64,000 nt of DNA from Bacteroidales bacterium (GCA_017548445.1 JAFYZZ010000093.1:36441-100440); one strand, 5' to 3'. Positions 20,920-29,349 are shown, numbered from the stretch's first letter. Notes: generated by a model from the sequence alone, not told the origin. Made by a program: numbers and translations.

Positions 20920-22740
20920 ATGAATCCGATTCTCATACAGTTCTTCAAGGCGGCCGTCCCCGGCGCCCCGGCCGCAGCGGATCCCGCCAGGCTGCAGGCA
21001 GATGCGTTCAAGTGCGGATACCTCATCCACCCCGACCTGCTGAACACGGACCTGGAGGCCTTCATCGCCCGCCAGACGGCGGACCCGAACGCCACCTTCT
21101 ACAAGCGCTGGGAGGATATGATGTCCAAGAACCGGCTCGAACTGCTGCTGGACCAGATCCGCCACTATGCCAGCACCTACGGGACAGGCTTTACGCAGCC
21201 GGGCAACGGCTACGTGCCCAACGACGGCGCCGAGGCGCCGGATTTCAAGGAACTGACCTTCATCGCCCCCATCAGTGAAGAGGAACTGTATGCCCGTTGC
21301 CTCAAACTGGTCCAGAGCGGCGCCGCGCTCAAGTCGGAAACGGTCAAAGTGGTCTGCGAAGCCATTACGGACCACCTCTCCAAGCATCCTGAAGAGCCTT
21401 TCGAAATCGACTCCGTCCGCAACCGCGAGGCGCTCAGCATCCTCTGCAAGGCGCTGGGCCGCCGGCCTTCCGCGCCCGTGGACCTGCTGCGCTACATCCT
21501 GTACGAGGCCACCGGGGAAACCCTGCTCATCCAGTCGCAGGATATGCTGGCCACAGTCCGCGAAAATGCGGAGAAATTCGATTTCCGCCAGCTCTCCCAG
21601 GCTGAACTGGACGCCTTGGCCAGCATCTTCTACCGTTTCAAGAACCTCTTTCTGGCCTTCCGCACGCAGGAGGATTATGACCGCAAGCGGAACGCCTACA
21701 TCCGGAAACCTTCCTTCAACCGGGCGGTAATCAACCGCATCCGGCGCGCCGCTCCCCGGCTGCACGTCCCGATGAAGTTGGGCTTCTGGGAAGGCCTGCT
21801 CGCCGCCGACGTGAGCGAGGAACAGCTGCGCGCAAGGCTCGACGGCGTGTCCAACTTCAAGCTGGTCACCTTGTTGCAGACCATCCGCGAGCGTCTGCTC
21901 ACCGAACCCGGCGCCCCGCTGATGTACCTCATCCGCAACGGTAGCGTGTGGCTGAAAGACGCCCCGCAGCGCAGCGGACGCCAGGAATATCTGGAGATGC
22001 TGGAGCGCGTGCTGCACGAACGGCTGGTCCGGAATCTCTCGGCGAAAGCGTGCAGTGTACGCTTTCCGGAGCAGCTGGTCCTCACCTGCCCCGCATCGGA
22101 AAAGAACTTCGTGGGAAGCATCCCCTTCGGCTCCTGCTACAGGATGAGCGACCACAACTTCTTCGGCATCTACTGGCGCCAGGAGTGGGGCTGCCACGAC
22201 TTCGACATCAGCTTCGTGGACTGGAGCGGCGCCAAGACCGGCTGGAACGCCGCCTACAACACCGGGGAGACCTTCTACTCCGGCGATATGACCGAAGCCG
22301 ACCCGGAAGCCAGCGAACTGATGTATTGCCGCGAAGGCTGTCCGGACGGTACCGTCTATTGCAGCCGTTACAACGGAAAGGAAGGCAGCCGCTTCCGCTT
22401 CTTCTTCGGACGGCAGGACATCGTGAAGGTGACGGAGAATTATATGGTGGACCCGAACGCCAAGGTGGTGGACGAGGAAGTGGTCTCCGACCGTCGGGAA
22501 AAGATGCTCGCCGTGGTGAGCGGCGGCTGGATCTTCCTGATGGACCTCGCCACGGGCCGGGGCCGCGTGTCGTCCGGCAAGGACGCCGGACGCAAGGAAG
22601 CCGTCATCGCGCGCAAGGCGCGCTGCTTCCTGTCGCTGCGCGAACTCCTGCTGGAAGCCGGCTTCACGGAAAACGCCGACAATCCTCAGCTCGACCTCAC
22701 GGAGCTGAAGAAGGACACCCTGCTCGCGCTCTTCGCCTGA
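20920..22740 (+). CDS. Protein of unknown function, 606 residues, cytoplasmic
   Basis: I do not recognise this protein. It starts MNPILIQFFKAAVPGAP, has no signal peptide or membrane segment, and appears to have three parts. The first is an alpha-helical N-terminal half. The second, about residues 300-400, contains LHVPMKLGFWEGLLAADVSEEQLRARL. The third is a C-terminal beta-rich part containing FDISFVDWSGAKTGWNAAYN and GETFYSGDMTEADPEASELM; that pattern is loosely reminiscent of TerD-like stress domains (an inference only). It is expressed from its own promoter and ends two bases from the convergent PEP-synthase-like gene. An in-frame TTG at 20911 is a less likely start. Confidence 0.8.
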   Translation: MNPILIQFFKAAVPGAPAAADPARLQADAFKCGYLIHPDLLNTDLEAFIARQTADPNATFYKRWEDMMSKNRLELLLDQIRHYASTYGTGFTQPGNGYVPNDGAEAPDFKELTFIAPISEEELYARCLKLVQSGAALKSETVKVVCEAITDHLSKHPEEPFEIDSVRNREALSILCKALGRRPSAPVDLLRYILYEATGETLLIQSQDMLATVRENAEKFDFRQLSQAELDALASIFYRFKNLFLAFRTQEDYDRKRNAYIRKPSFNRAVINRIRRAAPRLHVPMKLGFWEGLLAADVSEEQLRARLDGVSNFKLVTLLQTIRERLLTEPGAPLMYLIRNGSVWLKDAPQRSGRQEYLEMLERVLHERLVRNLSAKACSVRFPEQLVLTCPASEKNFVGSIPFGSCYRMSDHNFFGIYWRQEWGCHDFDISFVDWSGAKTGWNAAYNTGETFYSGDMTEADPEASELMYCREGCPDGTVYCSRYNGKEGSRFRFFFGRQDIVKVTENYMVDPNAKVVDEEVVSDRREKMLAVVSGGWIFLMDLATGRGRVSSGKDAGRKEAVIARKARCFLSLRELLLEAGFTENADNPQLDLTELKKDTLLALFA

Positions 22741-22741
22741 G

Positions 22742-25684
22742 TTACTTGATCAGCGCGCGGCCGGTGCGGCCGTCGATGCAGATCTGCAGGTCTTCGTCGA
22801 AATGAACCTGGCGCAGGTACTGCGTCTCGAACTCGGCACTCATCGCATCCAGCCGGGCGGCGTCGAAGCACTCGCCGGTGCGGGCGAACGGATTCACGTT
22901 CACGTAGCCCGCGTTGAAGGAAGTCATATTCTGGAAGAAGTGCGTGCCCTGGCTGGGATCCACGCGGAAGTGGTCCAGGCAGCACTCCACGATGGCGCGC
23001 GCCTCGGAAATGTCGCTCCACTGCACCGGCACGCCCAGCGACGGGATGCTGGAACCCCAGCGCCCGTAGCCGACCAGCACGTAATTGCGGTTCTGCGCAC
23101 GCATCCGGTTGTTGAGTTCCCGGAGCTCGGCAGCCATCTGATGCGTTTTCAGCGTATCGAAGCCCGATTCGCGCAGGTACACGATGTCCCGCACCCCCTT
23201 GATCCAGCCCGGACCGATGGCGCTACCCGAAGAGACGATGGCACCGTCCGTATCCACGCCGCTCCAGTCCACTTCGGCGCCCAGCCCGTCGGCCGAGATG
23301 GGCCGCACCTGCAGGACGTTGAAGATGGCGGGGCTGTCGGGGCCCACGTCCAGGTTCGCCGCGAACTCGATCTCCACGCCGCAGCGGACTTCCCGCTGCA
23401 TAATGTCCAGCAGTTCGTTCAAGATGTCGGCGAGGGGGAAGGTGTTGTATTTGAGGATGTGGGCGAAGGTCACGAACTTCGGGCCCTGCGGGACCGGCGA
23501 GTCCACCATCCGCATATTCTCGTAATCGTAGGTCGAGACCACCTTGCCGAAAGCGCGGAAGCGTCCGCAGTCCGTGACCGGGATGCGGTCCAGGTTCACC
23601 GCGTCGTCCACCGAGGTCTTGAACTTGTCCGGCTGCAGGTCCAGGGCGAACATCGCCTGCTGGGTCTCGCTCATCACCAGTTCCGGCGTGGAGGTCTGCA
23701 GGACGTTGCGCGGGTACTTCGGCGAGAATCGCAGCACCTGGTCGCCGTCCACGACGGCCTTGCCCAGGCCGAAGGCCAGCTTGGCCACGCCGTCTTCCGG
23801 CTTCTCGTAACCCAGCGGATAGAAATTGACCGAACGGGCCACGCCCGAGAAGGTCGGGAAGAAGTAGCCTCCGTCCTCGCTGCCGCAGATCTCCTGAAGG
23901 ACGATCGACATCTTCTCCTCCGAGAGCACGTTGGCCGTAGCGGTGATGTAGCCTCTGGACGAAGCGAAATACACGGAAGCATAGACACTCTTGATCGCCT
24001 TGGAGAGCAGGCGGAGCTCCTGATCCTCATTCTCCGTGTGCGGGATCATATAGGTCGAATAGACACCCGCAAACGGTTGATAGTAAGAATCTTCCAATTT
24101 AGAGGACGAGCGTACTGCCAGCGGCTTCCGCACATTGCGGATGAATACGCGCAAGGCGTCGGTCAGCTCCTGCGGGAGCGTGGAGGCCACAAATTCCGAC
24201 AGGATCTCGGCGTCCGAGAGGTCAGAGTTGATGACGAATTTCAGACCGTTCTCACGGATGAAACGATCGAAGAACTCGGTAGTGATCACGAGCGTCCGCG
24301 GCACCAGCACGCGCACGTCCTCCCATTTGTCATACAAGTCGTATTTCTGCAGGATGTGGTTCAGGAAGGCCAGGCCACGCGCCTTTCCTCCCATAGACCC
24401 CGACCCGATCCGGGCAAACCAGATGGCATCATTGTAGGAAGCGGCATCGAAGCGGGCCACCACGCCGAGCCCCTGGCCGATGCGGTAGTCGCGGATCATC
24501 CGCAGGTTCATCTCGCGCACCTCGGCCACGTCCTCGTCGGAATGGATATGGATCGGACGGAAGAGGTCGCCGATCGAGAAGATACCGCGCCCGTAGAACC
24601 AGCGGGAAATATAATTCTTGTTGGAAAGCTCACGCAGGTCGTGGTCGGACATCCGGGCAATCAACTGCTCGAACTCGTAGAGGTTGTGCGCCCGGGCGGT
24701 CACCCGCCCCGTCCCGGGATCGGTCAAGACGAAATCACCGAAACCGAATTCGCGTCCGATGTATTCCGACAACTCCTGGGTGAGGGTCTTGGAGCGCTTG
24801 TGCACGAAGCCCACCCCAAGCTGGGCGGCTACGGAGCGCATGCTCTCCTGCGAGGACTGCATCAGGAACGGCAGCGTCGGATCTTCTTTCCGGACCAGGC
24901 GGCACAGGTCGATGCCGGCGTCGATTTTCTCGTCTTCCGGCCGGTCGCCCTTGTGGACGACGAAGCCGATGTCGGAGATGATGCCCAGAATGTTGGCCTT
25001 GTATTTCTGGTAATAGTTGTAGGCCTCGTCGTAGCACGTGGCCATCAGGATCTTGGGGCGGGCTCGCTTGCGTAGGAACTGCTGTTCCTCGTTCAGCGCG
25101 TCGCGCACCGCCTCGCTGTTCTGCTGGAGCACCAGCTTGTACAGCAGGGGCAGGTAAGTCGAATAATAGCGCACGGAATCTTCCACAAGCAGGATGACGC
25201 GGGCCCCCATCTGCAGGCAGTCGTGCTCGGCGTTGAGCTTGTCCTCCAGCAGTTTGATGATGGCGATGAGCACGTCCGTGCTGTTGTTCCAGCAAAAGAC
25301 GTAGTCGATGCCCTCGTGGTCATGGTCCGCGATTTTCTGATAAATCTCCCGGGAGAAGGCGCTCAACAGGACGATCGGGGTGTCCGGCGCGAGTTTCTTG
25401 GCCTCCAGCGAGAAACCGAACGCATCCAGCTTCCCGACGTTGTACATCGTGATGATGAGGTCGAAACCGTTGTCCCGTTCGAGGATCCCGATGGCATCCA
25501 GGGTGGACTCGGCCCGCACGATGGCGGGCGGGTTGCTCAGGTTGAGCTCCGCATACTCCTGGGTGATCTGGGCCTCGATGTGCCCGTCCTCCTCGAGGGA
25601 GAAACTGTCATAATTGTTACAAACCAGGAGGATCCGTCGAATCCTCCTGGCCATCAGTTTGGTATAATCCGTGTTGTTGCTCAT
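22742..25684 (-). CDS. Receiver-domain / PEP-synthase ATP-grasp fusion protein
   Basis: The 980-residue protein has three parts. The first is a degenerate receiver-like domain (about 15-145; the usual phospho-Asp strand reads DLIITMYNVG). The second is a better preserved receiver domain (about 160-305) with LLVEDS, the IISDIGF Asp near 235 and a Lys in FVHKRSK. The third is a PEP/pyruvate-binding ATP-grasp domain (about 415-800) with GSGSMGGKARGLAFL, RSSSKLEDSYYQPFAGVYS and VLQVRPIS. The swivelling phosphohistidine domain and the PEP-binding TIM barrel of true PEP synthase or PPDK are missing, so it cannot be a complete PEP synthase. A role as a phosphorylation-responsive phosphotransferase or sensor is inferred. 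It starts 6 bases after gdhA and is probably co-transcribed with it. Confidence 0.85.
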   Translation of the reverse strand: MSNNTDYTKLMARRIRRILLVCNNYDSFSLEEDGHIEAQITQEYAELNLSNPPAIVRAESTLDAIGILERDNGFDLIITMYNVGKLDAFGFSLEAKKLAPDTPIVLLSAFSREIYQKIADHDHEGIDYVFCWNNSTDVLIAIIKLLEDKLNAEHDCLQMGARVILLVEDSVRYYSTYLPLLYKLVLQQNSEAVRDALNEEQQFLRKRARPKILMATCYDEAYNYYQKYKANILGIISDIGFVVHKGDRPEDEKIDAGIDLCRLVRKEDPTLPFLMQSSQESMRSVAAQLGVGFVHKRSKTLTQELSEYIGREFGFGDFVLTDPGTGRVTARAHNLYEFEQLIARMSDHDLRELSNKNYISRWFYGRGIFSIGDLFRPIHIHSDEDVAEVREMNLRMIRDYRIGQGLGVVARFDAASYNDAIWFARIGSGSMGGKARGLAFLNHILQKYDLYDKWEDVRVLVPRTLVITTEFFDRFIRENGLKFVINSDLSDAEILSEFVASTLPQELTDALRVFIRNVRKPLAVRSSSKLEDSYYQPFAGVYSTYMIPHTENEDQELRLLSKAIKSVYASVYFASSRGYITATANVLSEEKMSIVLQEICGSEDGGYFFPTFSGVARSVNFYPLGYEKPEDGVAKLAFGLGKAVVDGDQVLRFSPKYPRNVLQTSTPELVMSETQQAMFALDLQPDKFKTSVDDAVNLDRIPVTDCGRFRAFGKVVSTYDYENMRMVDSPVPQGPKFVTFAHILKYNTFPLADILNELLDIMQREVRCGVEIEFAANLDVGPDSPAIFNVLQVRPISADGLGAEVDWSGVDTDGAIVSSGSAIGPGWIKGVRDIVYLRESGFDTLKTHQMAAELRELNNRMRAQNRNYVLVGYGRWGSSIPSLGVPVQWSDISEARAIVECCLDHFRVDPSQGTHFFQNMTSFNAGYVNVNPFARTGECFDAARLDAMSAEFETQYLRQVHFDEDLQICIDGRTGRALIK

Positions 25685-25690
25685 ATTCTA

Positions 25691-27046
25691 TCAGACCAAT
25701 CCCTGGTCCACCATCGCATTGGCGACCTTGATGAAGCCGGCAATGTTGGCACCCTTGACGTAGTTGATATATCCGTCCTCCTCGGTGCCGTACTTGATGC
25801 AGGCGGCGTGGATGTCGGACATGATCCGGTGCAGGTGCTCGTCCACTTCTTCGGAGGTCCACTTCTGGCGGATGGAGTTCTGGGTCATCTCCAGACCGGA
25901 CGTCGCCACGCCGCCGGCGTTGGACGCCTTGCCCGGCGAGTAGAGCATCTTGTTCGCCTGGAAGATGGCGATGGCTTCCGGCGTGGAGGGCATGTTGGCC
26001 CCCTCGACGACGCACCAGCAGCCGCCCTTCACCAGGTTCTCCGCGTCGGCCTTCTCGATCTCGTTCTGCGTCGCGCACGGGAGGGCGATGTCGCAGGGGA
26101 TGCGCCAGGGGCGCTCGCCCGGGAAGTACTGGGCTTTCGGGTATTTGGCTGCGTATTCCTTGATGCGGCCGCGGCGGATATTCTTGAGCTCGAGCACGAA
26201 CTTGTGCTTCTCCTCGTCGATGCCGTCCGGGTCGTAGATGAAGCCGTCGGAGTCGGACAGGGTCACGACCTTGGCGCCCAGGCGCATAGCTTTCTGGGTG
26301 GCGTACTGGGCCACGTTGCCGGAACCGGAGATCACCACGGTCTTGCCCTCGAAGGTCTCATTGCGCGTGGCGAGCATCTCCTGGGCGAAGTAGCAGACGC
26401 CGTAGCCCGTGGCTTCCGGACGGAGGAGGCTGCCGCCCCAGGCGAGGCCCTTGCCGGTCAGCGTGCCGGTGAACTCGTCGCGCAGGCGCTTGTACTGGCC
26501 GAACATATAACCGATTTCGCGGCCACCCACGCCGATGTCGCCGGCCGGGACGTCCGTATCGGCGCCGATGTGGCGCTGCAGCTCGGTCATGAAGCTCTGG
26601 CAGAAACGCATCACCTCGGCATCGGATTTGCCGCGGGGGCTGAAGTCGGATCCGCCTTTTCCGCCGCCCATCGGGAGGGTGGTCAGGGAGTTCTTGAAGG
26701 TCTGCTCGAAGGCGAGGAACTTCAGGATGCTGAGGTTCACGCTCGCGTGGAAGCGGATGCCGCCCTTGTAGGGGCCCAGGGCGCTGTTCATCTGCACACG
26801 GTATCCGCGGTTGATGTGGATCTCGCCCTTGTCGTCGGTCCAGGGGACGCGGAATATGATGACCCGCTCCGGCTCGACCATACGCTCAAGGATCTTGAGA
26901 TCCATCAGATAAGGGTAAGAGGTGACATAAGGCGCTACACTTTCCACCACCTCCCGGACAGCCTGGTGGAATTCCTTCTCGCCAGGATTGCGCGCGACCA
27001 GCTCATCCATAAAGCGGTCGACGTAGTTCTGTGTGAATTTGTCCAT
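25691..27046 (-). CDS. gdhA: Glutamate dehydrogenase (NADP-type, hexameric)
   Basis: The 451-residue protein interconverts 2-oxoglutarate plus ammonium and glutamate, the main ammonium-assimilation route in many gut Bacteroidota. Motifs are GYRVQMNSALGPYKGGIRFH, the catalytic lysine in PMGGGKGGSDF, PAGDIGVGGREIGYMFG and the nucleotide-binding VISGSGNVAQYA. Length and the hexameric type I family are clear; NADP preference is inferred from the family. It is the first gene of a two-gene unit with the receiver/PEP-synthase-like gene. Confidence 0.97.
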   Translation of the reverse strand: MDKFTQNYVDRFMDELVARNPGEKEFHQAVREVVESVAPYVTSYPYLMDLKILERMVEPERVIIFRVPWTDDKGEIHINRGYRVQMNSALGPYKGGIRFHASVNLSILKFLAFEQTFKNSLTTLPMGGGKGGSDFSPRGKSDAEVMRFCQSFMTELQRHIGADTDVPAGDIGVGGREIGYMFGQYKRLRDEFTGTLTGKGLAWGGSLLRPEATGYGVCYFAQEMLATRNETFEGKTVVISGSGNVAQYATQKAMRLGAKVVTLSDSDGFIYDPDGIDEEKHKFVLELKNIRRGRIKEYAAKYPKAQYFPGERPWRIPCDIALPCATQNEIEKADAENLVKGGCWCVVEGANMPSTPEAIAIFQANKMLYSPGKASNAGGVATSGLEMTQNSIRQKWTSEEVDEHLHRIMSDIHAACIKYGTEEDGYINYVKGANIAGFIKVANAMVDQGLV

Positions 27047-27080
27047 AATGAGGGATAATAACTAACCGGATTCAAATATA
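27047..27080 (-). promoter_or_regulatory. gdhA promoter and leader with CCGGTTAGTTA motif
   Basis: On the minus strand a perfect TATATTTG (27073-27080) is followed after three bases by CCGGTTAGTTA (27059-27069) and then by the gdhA ATG at 27046. The motif thus lies at the expected 5' end of the mRNA, as it does for purU. No TTTG is found at the usual -33 position. Confidence 0.65.
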
Positions 27081-27109
27081 AACAAAATATTTTAAAAACA
27101 TTACCCTTC

Positions 27110-27370
27110 TTCGGGGTTTTTTCTTCCCGCAGCCGCATATCGCCGCAAGCGAAACAACCTGTAGCTCCGGCGGCAGGCAGGCTTGCCCCTTCTAACCTTC
27201 CGTTCGCTTCGCTCACTCCATCCCTCCCACGCCTGACGGCGCGGGCCCCTCCCGTTCATAAGCCACGGGCGGCTACGGTTCTCAGGGGCAACCTGCCTGC
27301 CGACCTACGCCTTTCAAGCTAGTATTCCAGGGTATTGCGAGCGAAACGCTCTTTTGTCGTTTCGCGTAGC
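27110..27370. ncRNA. Structured intergenic element with long closing stem (possible ncRNA or repeat)
   Basis: No credible open frame is present. A 19-base arm (CGGCAGGCAGGCTTGCCCC, 27171-27189) and GGGGCAACCTGCCTGCCG (27285-27302) form an almost perfect inverted repeat with one bulged base, closing about 95 bases. Inside are CGCC-TGAC-GGCG (27230-27241) and CCCGT...ACGGG (27251-27269). A further hairpin, GCGAAACG...CGTTTCGC, lies outside at 27341-27365. This multi-helix layout fits a structured RNA or a dispersed intergenic repeat of the genome. The strand cannot be decided. It is not a tRNA, SRP RNA or 6S RNA that I can recognise. Confidence 0.45.
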
Positions 27371-27496
27371 GGCGTCCAAATAAGCTTCGTGTACTGAAAA
27401 AATGTCAGTAGCTTTGACAAAATGTCTTGATTATCAATGATTTATAGGTGGTTTTTGGACAAAATGACGCAAAATCGCAGGTGGTCCGAGGATTGT
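27371..27496. other. AT-rich spacer upstream of hsp20
   Basis: This stretch has lower GC than the surroundings. It contains a GATTATCAATGATT segment (27429-27442) that recurs in inverse orientation at about 58708-58721, and the repeated trimer-like phrases GACAAAATG and GACGCAAAAT. No open frame or recognised site was found; it probably carries upstream promoter sequence of hsp20. Confidence 0.4.
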
Positions 27497-27531
27497 AATC
27501 TTGTAAAGCGTCCCCCGGTCGGGACAAGATT
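27496..27531 (+). promoter_or_regulatory. Inverted repeat overlapping the hsp20 promoter
   Basis: AATCTTGT (27497-27504) and ACAAGATT (27524-27531) are perfect inverted arms. The inner TCCC/GGGA bases extend the pairing if a short bulge is allowed. A TAATCTTG box (27496-27503), close to TAnnTTTG, lies in the left arm. The element could be a protein operator for heat-shock control or an mRNA 5' hairpin. It differs from the CIRCE sequence. Confidence 0.5.
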
Positions 27532-27571
27532 AAAACGTTAAACGACTTTTAAAATGATAGGAGATTTGATT

Positions 27572-28003
27572 ATGTATCCCGTTAGAAAAAATCAGGCTTG
27601 GATTCCGAGCATTTTCGGTGACCTGTTCGACGATTTCGCAGTAATGCCTGCAAAGCAGTTTGCCTCCCCTGCCGTCAACATCAAGGAGACCGACAAGGAC
27701 TTCCAGATCGAGATTGCCGCTCCGGGAATGACCAAGGACGACTTCGCCATCCGCGTGGACAACGACGAGGAACTGGTGATTGCGCTGGAGAAGAAGCACG
27801 AGAACAAAGAAGAGAAGAAAGGTGAGAATTACCTCCGCCGCGAGTTCTCCTACACGTCCTACCATCAGGCCTTCACGCTCCCCGAGAACATCGACGTGGA
27901 AGCCATCAAGGCCAATATGACCAACGGCGTGCTGGGCATCGTCCTCCCGAAGAAGACCCCCGAGAAGCAGATTCCCGCTTCGCGCCACATCGCCATCGAG
28001 TAA
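27572..28003 (+). CDS. Hsp20-family small heat-shock protein
   Basis: The protein has 143 residues, starting MYPVRKNQAWIPSIFGDLFDDF, a typical Bacteroidota Hsp20 N-terminus. The alpha-crystallin domain spans about residues 30-125, with AAPGMTKDDFAIRVDNDEELVI and the C-terminal GVLGIVLPKKTP (G.L motif). It is an ATP-independent holdase that binds unfolding proteins. Another ATG at 27554 would add MIGDLI, but an AGGAG sequence 9 bases before 27572 supports the later start; such a Shine-Dalgarno is rare in this window. It is monocistronic and ends at a strong terminator. Confidence 0.93.
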   Translation: MYPVRKNQAWIPSIFGDLFDDFAVMPAKQFASPAVNIKETDKDFQIEIAAPGMTKDDFAIRVDNDEELVIALEKKHENKEEKKGENYLRREFSYTSYHQAFTLPENIDVEAIKANMTNGVLGIVLPKKTPEKQIPASRHIAIE

Positions 28004-28022
28004 ATTCGGATTTCCCTCCCCG

Positions 28023-28057
28023 AAAAAGGTCCCGCGGCATCCCCGCGGGACCTTTTT
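28023..28057. terminator. Bidirectional intrinsic terminator between hsp20 and nhaC
   Basis: The arms GGTCCCGCGG (28028-28037) and CCGCGGGACC (28043-28052) pair perfectly around a five-base loop. They are flanked by AAAAA on the left and TTTTT on the right, so the hairpin can end transcription of both convergent genes. Confidence 0.92.
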
Positions 28058-29328
28058 CATTTCCGGTCGAAGACGATGGAAAGGATGGCGCAGAGGCCCA
28101 TCAGGAAGGGATAATAGAGGAACGGGATGATGGCGGCCGGCGAAATGCCCGCCAGGCCGGCGGCCATAAGCAGCTGCGCCCCGTACGGGATCAGCCCCTG
28201 CACCAGGCAGGAGAAGGTGTCCAGCAGGCTGGCGGTCTTCTTCGGCGGGACGCCGAAACGCTGCGAGATGTCGTGCGCGATGCCGCCGGTGGTGATGATG
28301 GCCACGGTATTGTTGGCCGTGCAGAGGTTCGCCAGGCTCACGATGCCGGCGATGGCCGCCTCGGCGCCGCGCTTGCCGCGGACGCCCCGCGACAGCCCTT
28401 CGATGATCAGGTCCAGGCCGCCGCCGGCGCGGATCAGTTCCAGCAGGCCGCCGGCGAGCAGCGTCACGATAATCAGGTCCGACATCCCGGCCACGCCTTC
28501 CCCGACCGCGCCGAGCCACCCCGTCCAGTCCAGGCTGCCCGTCAGGAAACCAATCAGTGCCGCGGCGGCGATGCCGGCGGAGAGCACCAGGGTCACGTTC
28601 AGCCCGCAGAGTGCCAGCACGATGATCAGCAGGTAAGGGAGCGCGCGATACCATTCCGTCGTGGTGGCGGCGGGCGTTTCCACCACCTGTCCGCCCCGGA
28701 TGAAATAGATGACGGCCACGGCCAGGAAGGCCGGCAGGACGATGCGCAGGTTCGCGCGGAACTTGTCGCGCATCTCGCAGCCGGCGGCCCGCGTGGAAGC
28801 GATGGTGGTATCGGAGATGAAGGAGAGGTTGTCGCCGAAGAAGGACCCGCCTACGACCACCGCGGCCATATAAGGGGCCGCAATGCCGCACTGGGCGGCG
28901 ATGCCCGTTCCGATCGGCACCAGGGCCACGATGGTGCCCACGCTGGTCCCCATCGCCATCGAGATGAAGCAGGCGGTCACGAACAGCCCGGCAAGCAGCC
29001 AGCGGGGCGGCACGGCAGCGAGCATCAGCGAGACGGTGGCGTCCACCGCCCCGATGCTCCGGGCCGTCTGGGCGAAGGCGCCCGCCAGCAGGAAGATCCA
29101 GATCATCAGCAGCACGTTGGGATGTCCGGCGCCGCGGGAGAACGCCGCCAGGCGTTCCGTCAGCGGCCCCTTCGCCACGGCGATACCGTACACGCCGGCC
29201 AGCAGGAACGCCGCCGAGACGGGCACCTTGTAGAAGTCGCCCGCCACCACGGAAGAGACGAGATACACCAGCAGGAACACCGCCAGCGGACTGATGGCCA
29301 ACAGGCCCCGGGACACACTGCCTTTCAC
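28057..29328 (-). CDS. NhaC-family Na+/H+ antiporter
   Basis: The protein has 423 residues from a GTG at 29328. An in-frame TTG at 29352 lies in the last bases of the -7 box TATATTTG (29350-29357) and so cannot be the start. About 10-11 hydrophobic segments are visible. Family signatures are FISMAMGTSVGTIVALVPIG, GGSFFGDNLSFISDTTIAS and ANLCTANNTVAIITTGGIA. It is an inner-membrane cation/proton exchanger for sodium and pH homeostasis; related family members exchange malate/lactate or amino acids, so the substrate is not certain. It is monocistronic and divergent from the MBL hydrolase gene. Confidence 0.88.
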   Translation of the reverse strand: MKGSVSRGLLAISPLAVFLLVYLVSSVVAGDFYKVPVSAAFLLAGVYGIAVAKGPLTERLAAFSRGAGHPNVLLMIWIFLLAGAFAQTARSIGAVDATVSLMLAAVPPRWLLAGLFVTACFISMAMGTSVGTIVALVPIGTGIAAQCGIAAPYMAAVVVGGSFFGDNLSFISDTTIASTRAAGCEMRDKFRANLRIVLPAFLAVAVIYFIRGGQVVETPAATTTEWYRALPYLLIIVLALCGLNVTLVLSAGIAAAALIGFLTGSLDWTGWLGAVGEGVAGMSDLIIVTLLAGGLLELIRAGGGLDLIIEGLSRGVRGKRGAEAAIAGIVSLANLCTANNTVAIITTGGIAHDISQRFGVPPKKTASLLDTFSCLVQGLIPYGAQLLMAAGLAGISPAAIIPFLYYPFLMGLCAILSIVFDRK

Positions 29329-29349
29329 CTTTTTGCGTCTTTGTAGATG

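Noticed and set aside
22802..25075. 757-codon plus-strand frame opposite the receiver/PEP-synthase-like gene
   Set aside because: It is a shadow caused by third-position GC; the minus-strand protein has clear motifs over its whole length.
22742..25684. Annotation as phosphoenolpyruvate synthase
   Set aside because: The swivelling phosphohistidine domain and PEP-binding barrel are missing, so only the ATP-grasp part is homologous.
27150..27370. tRNA, SRP RNA, tmRNA or 6S RNA in the structured gap
   Set aside because: No T-loop (GGTTCRA), anticodon arm, CCA end or SRP tetraloop is visible. It is reported only as a structured element.
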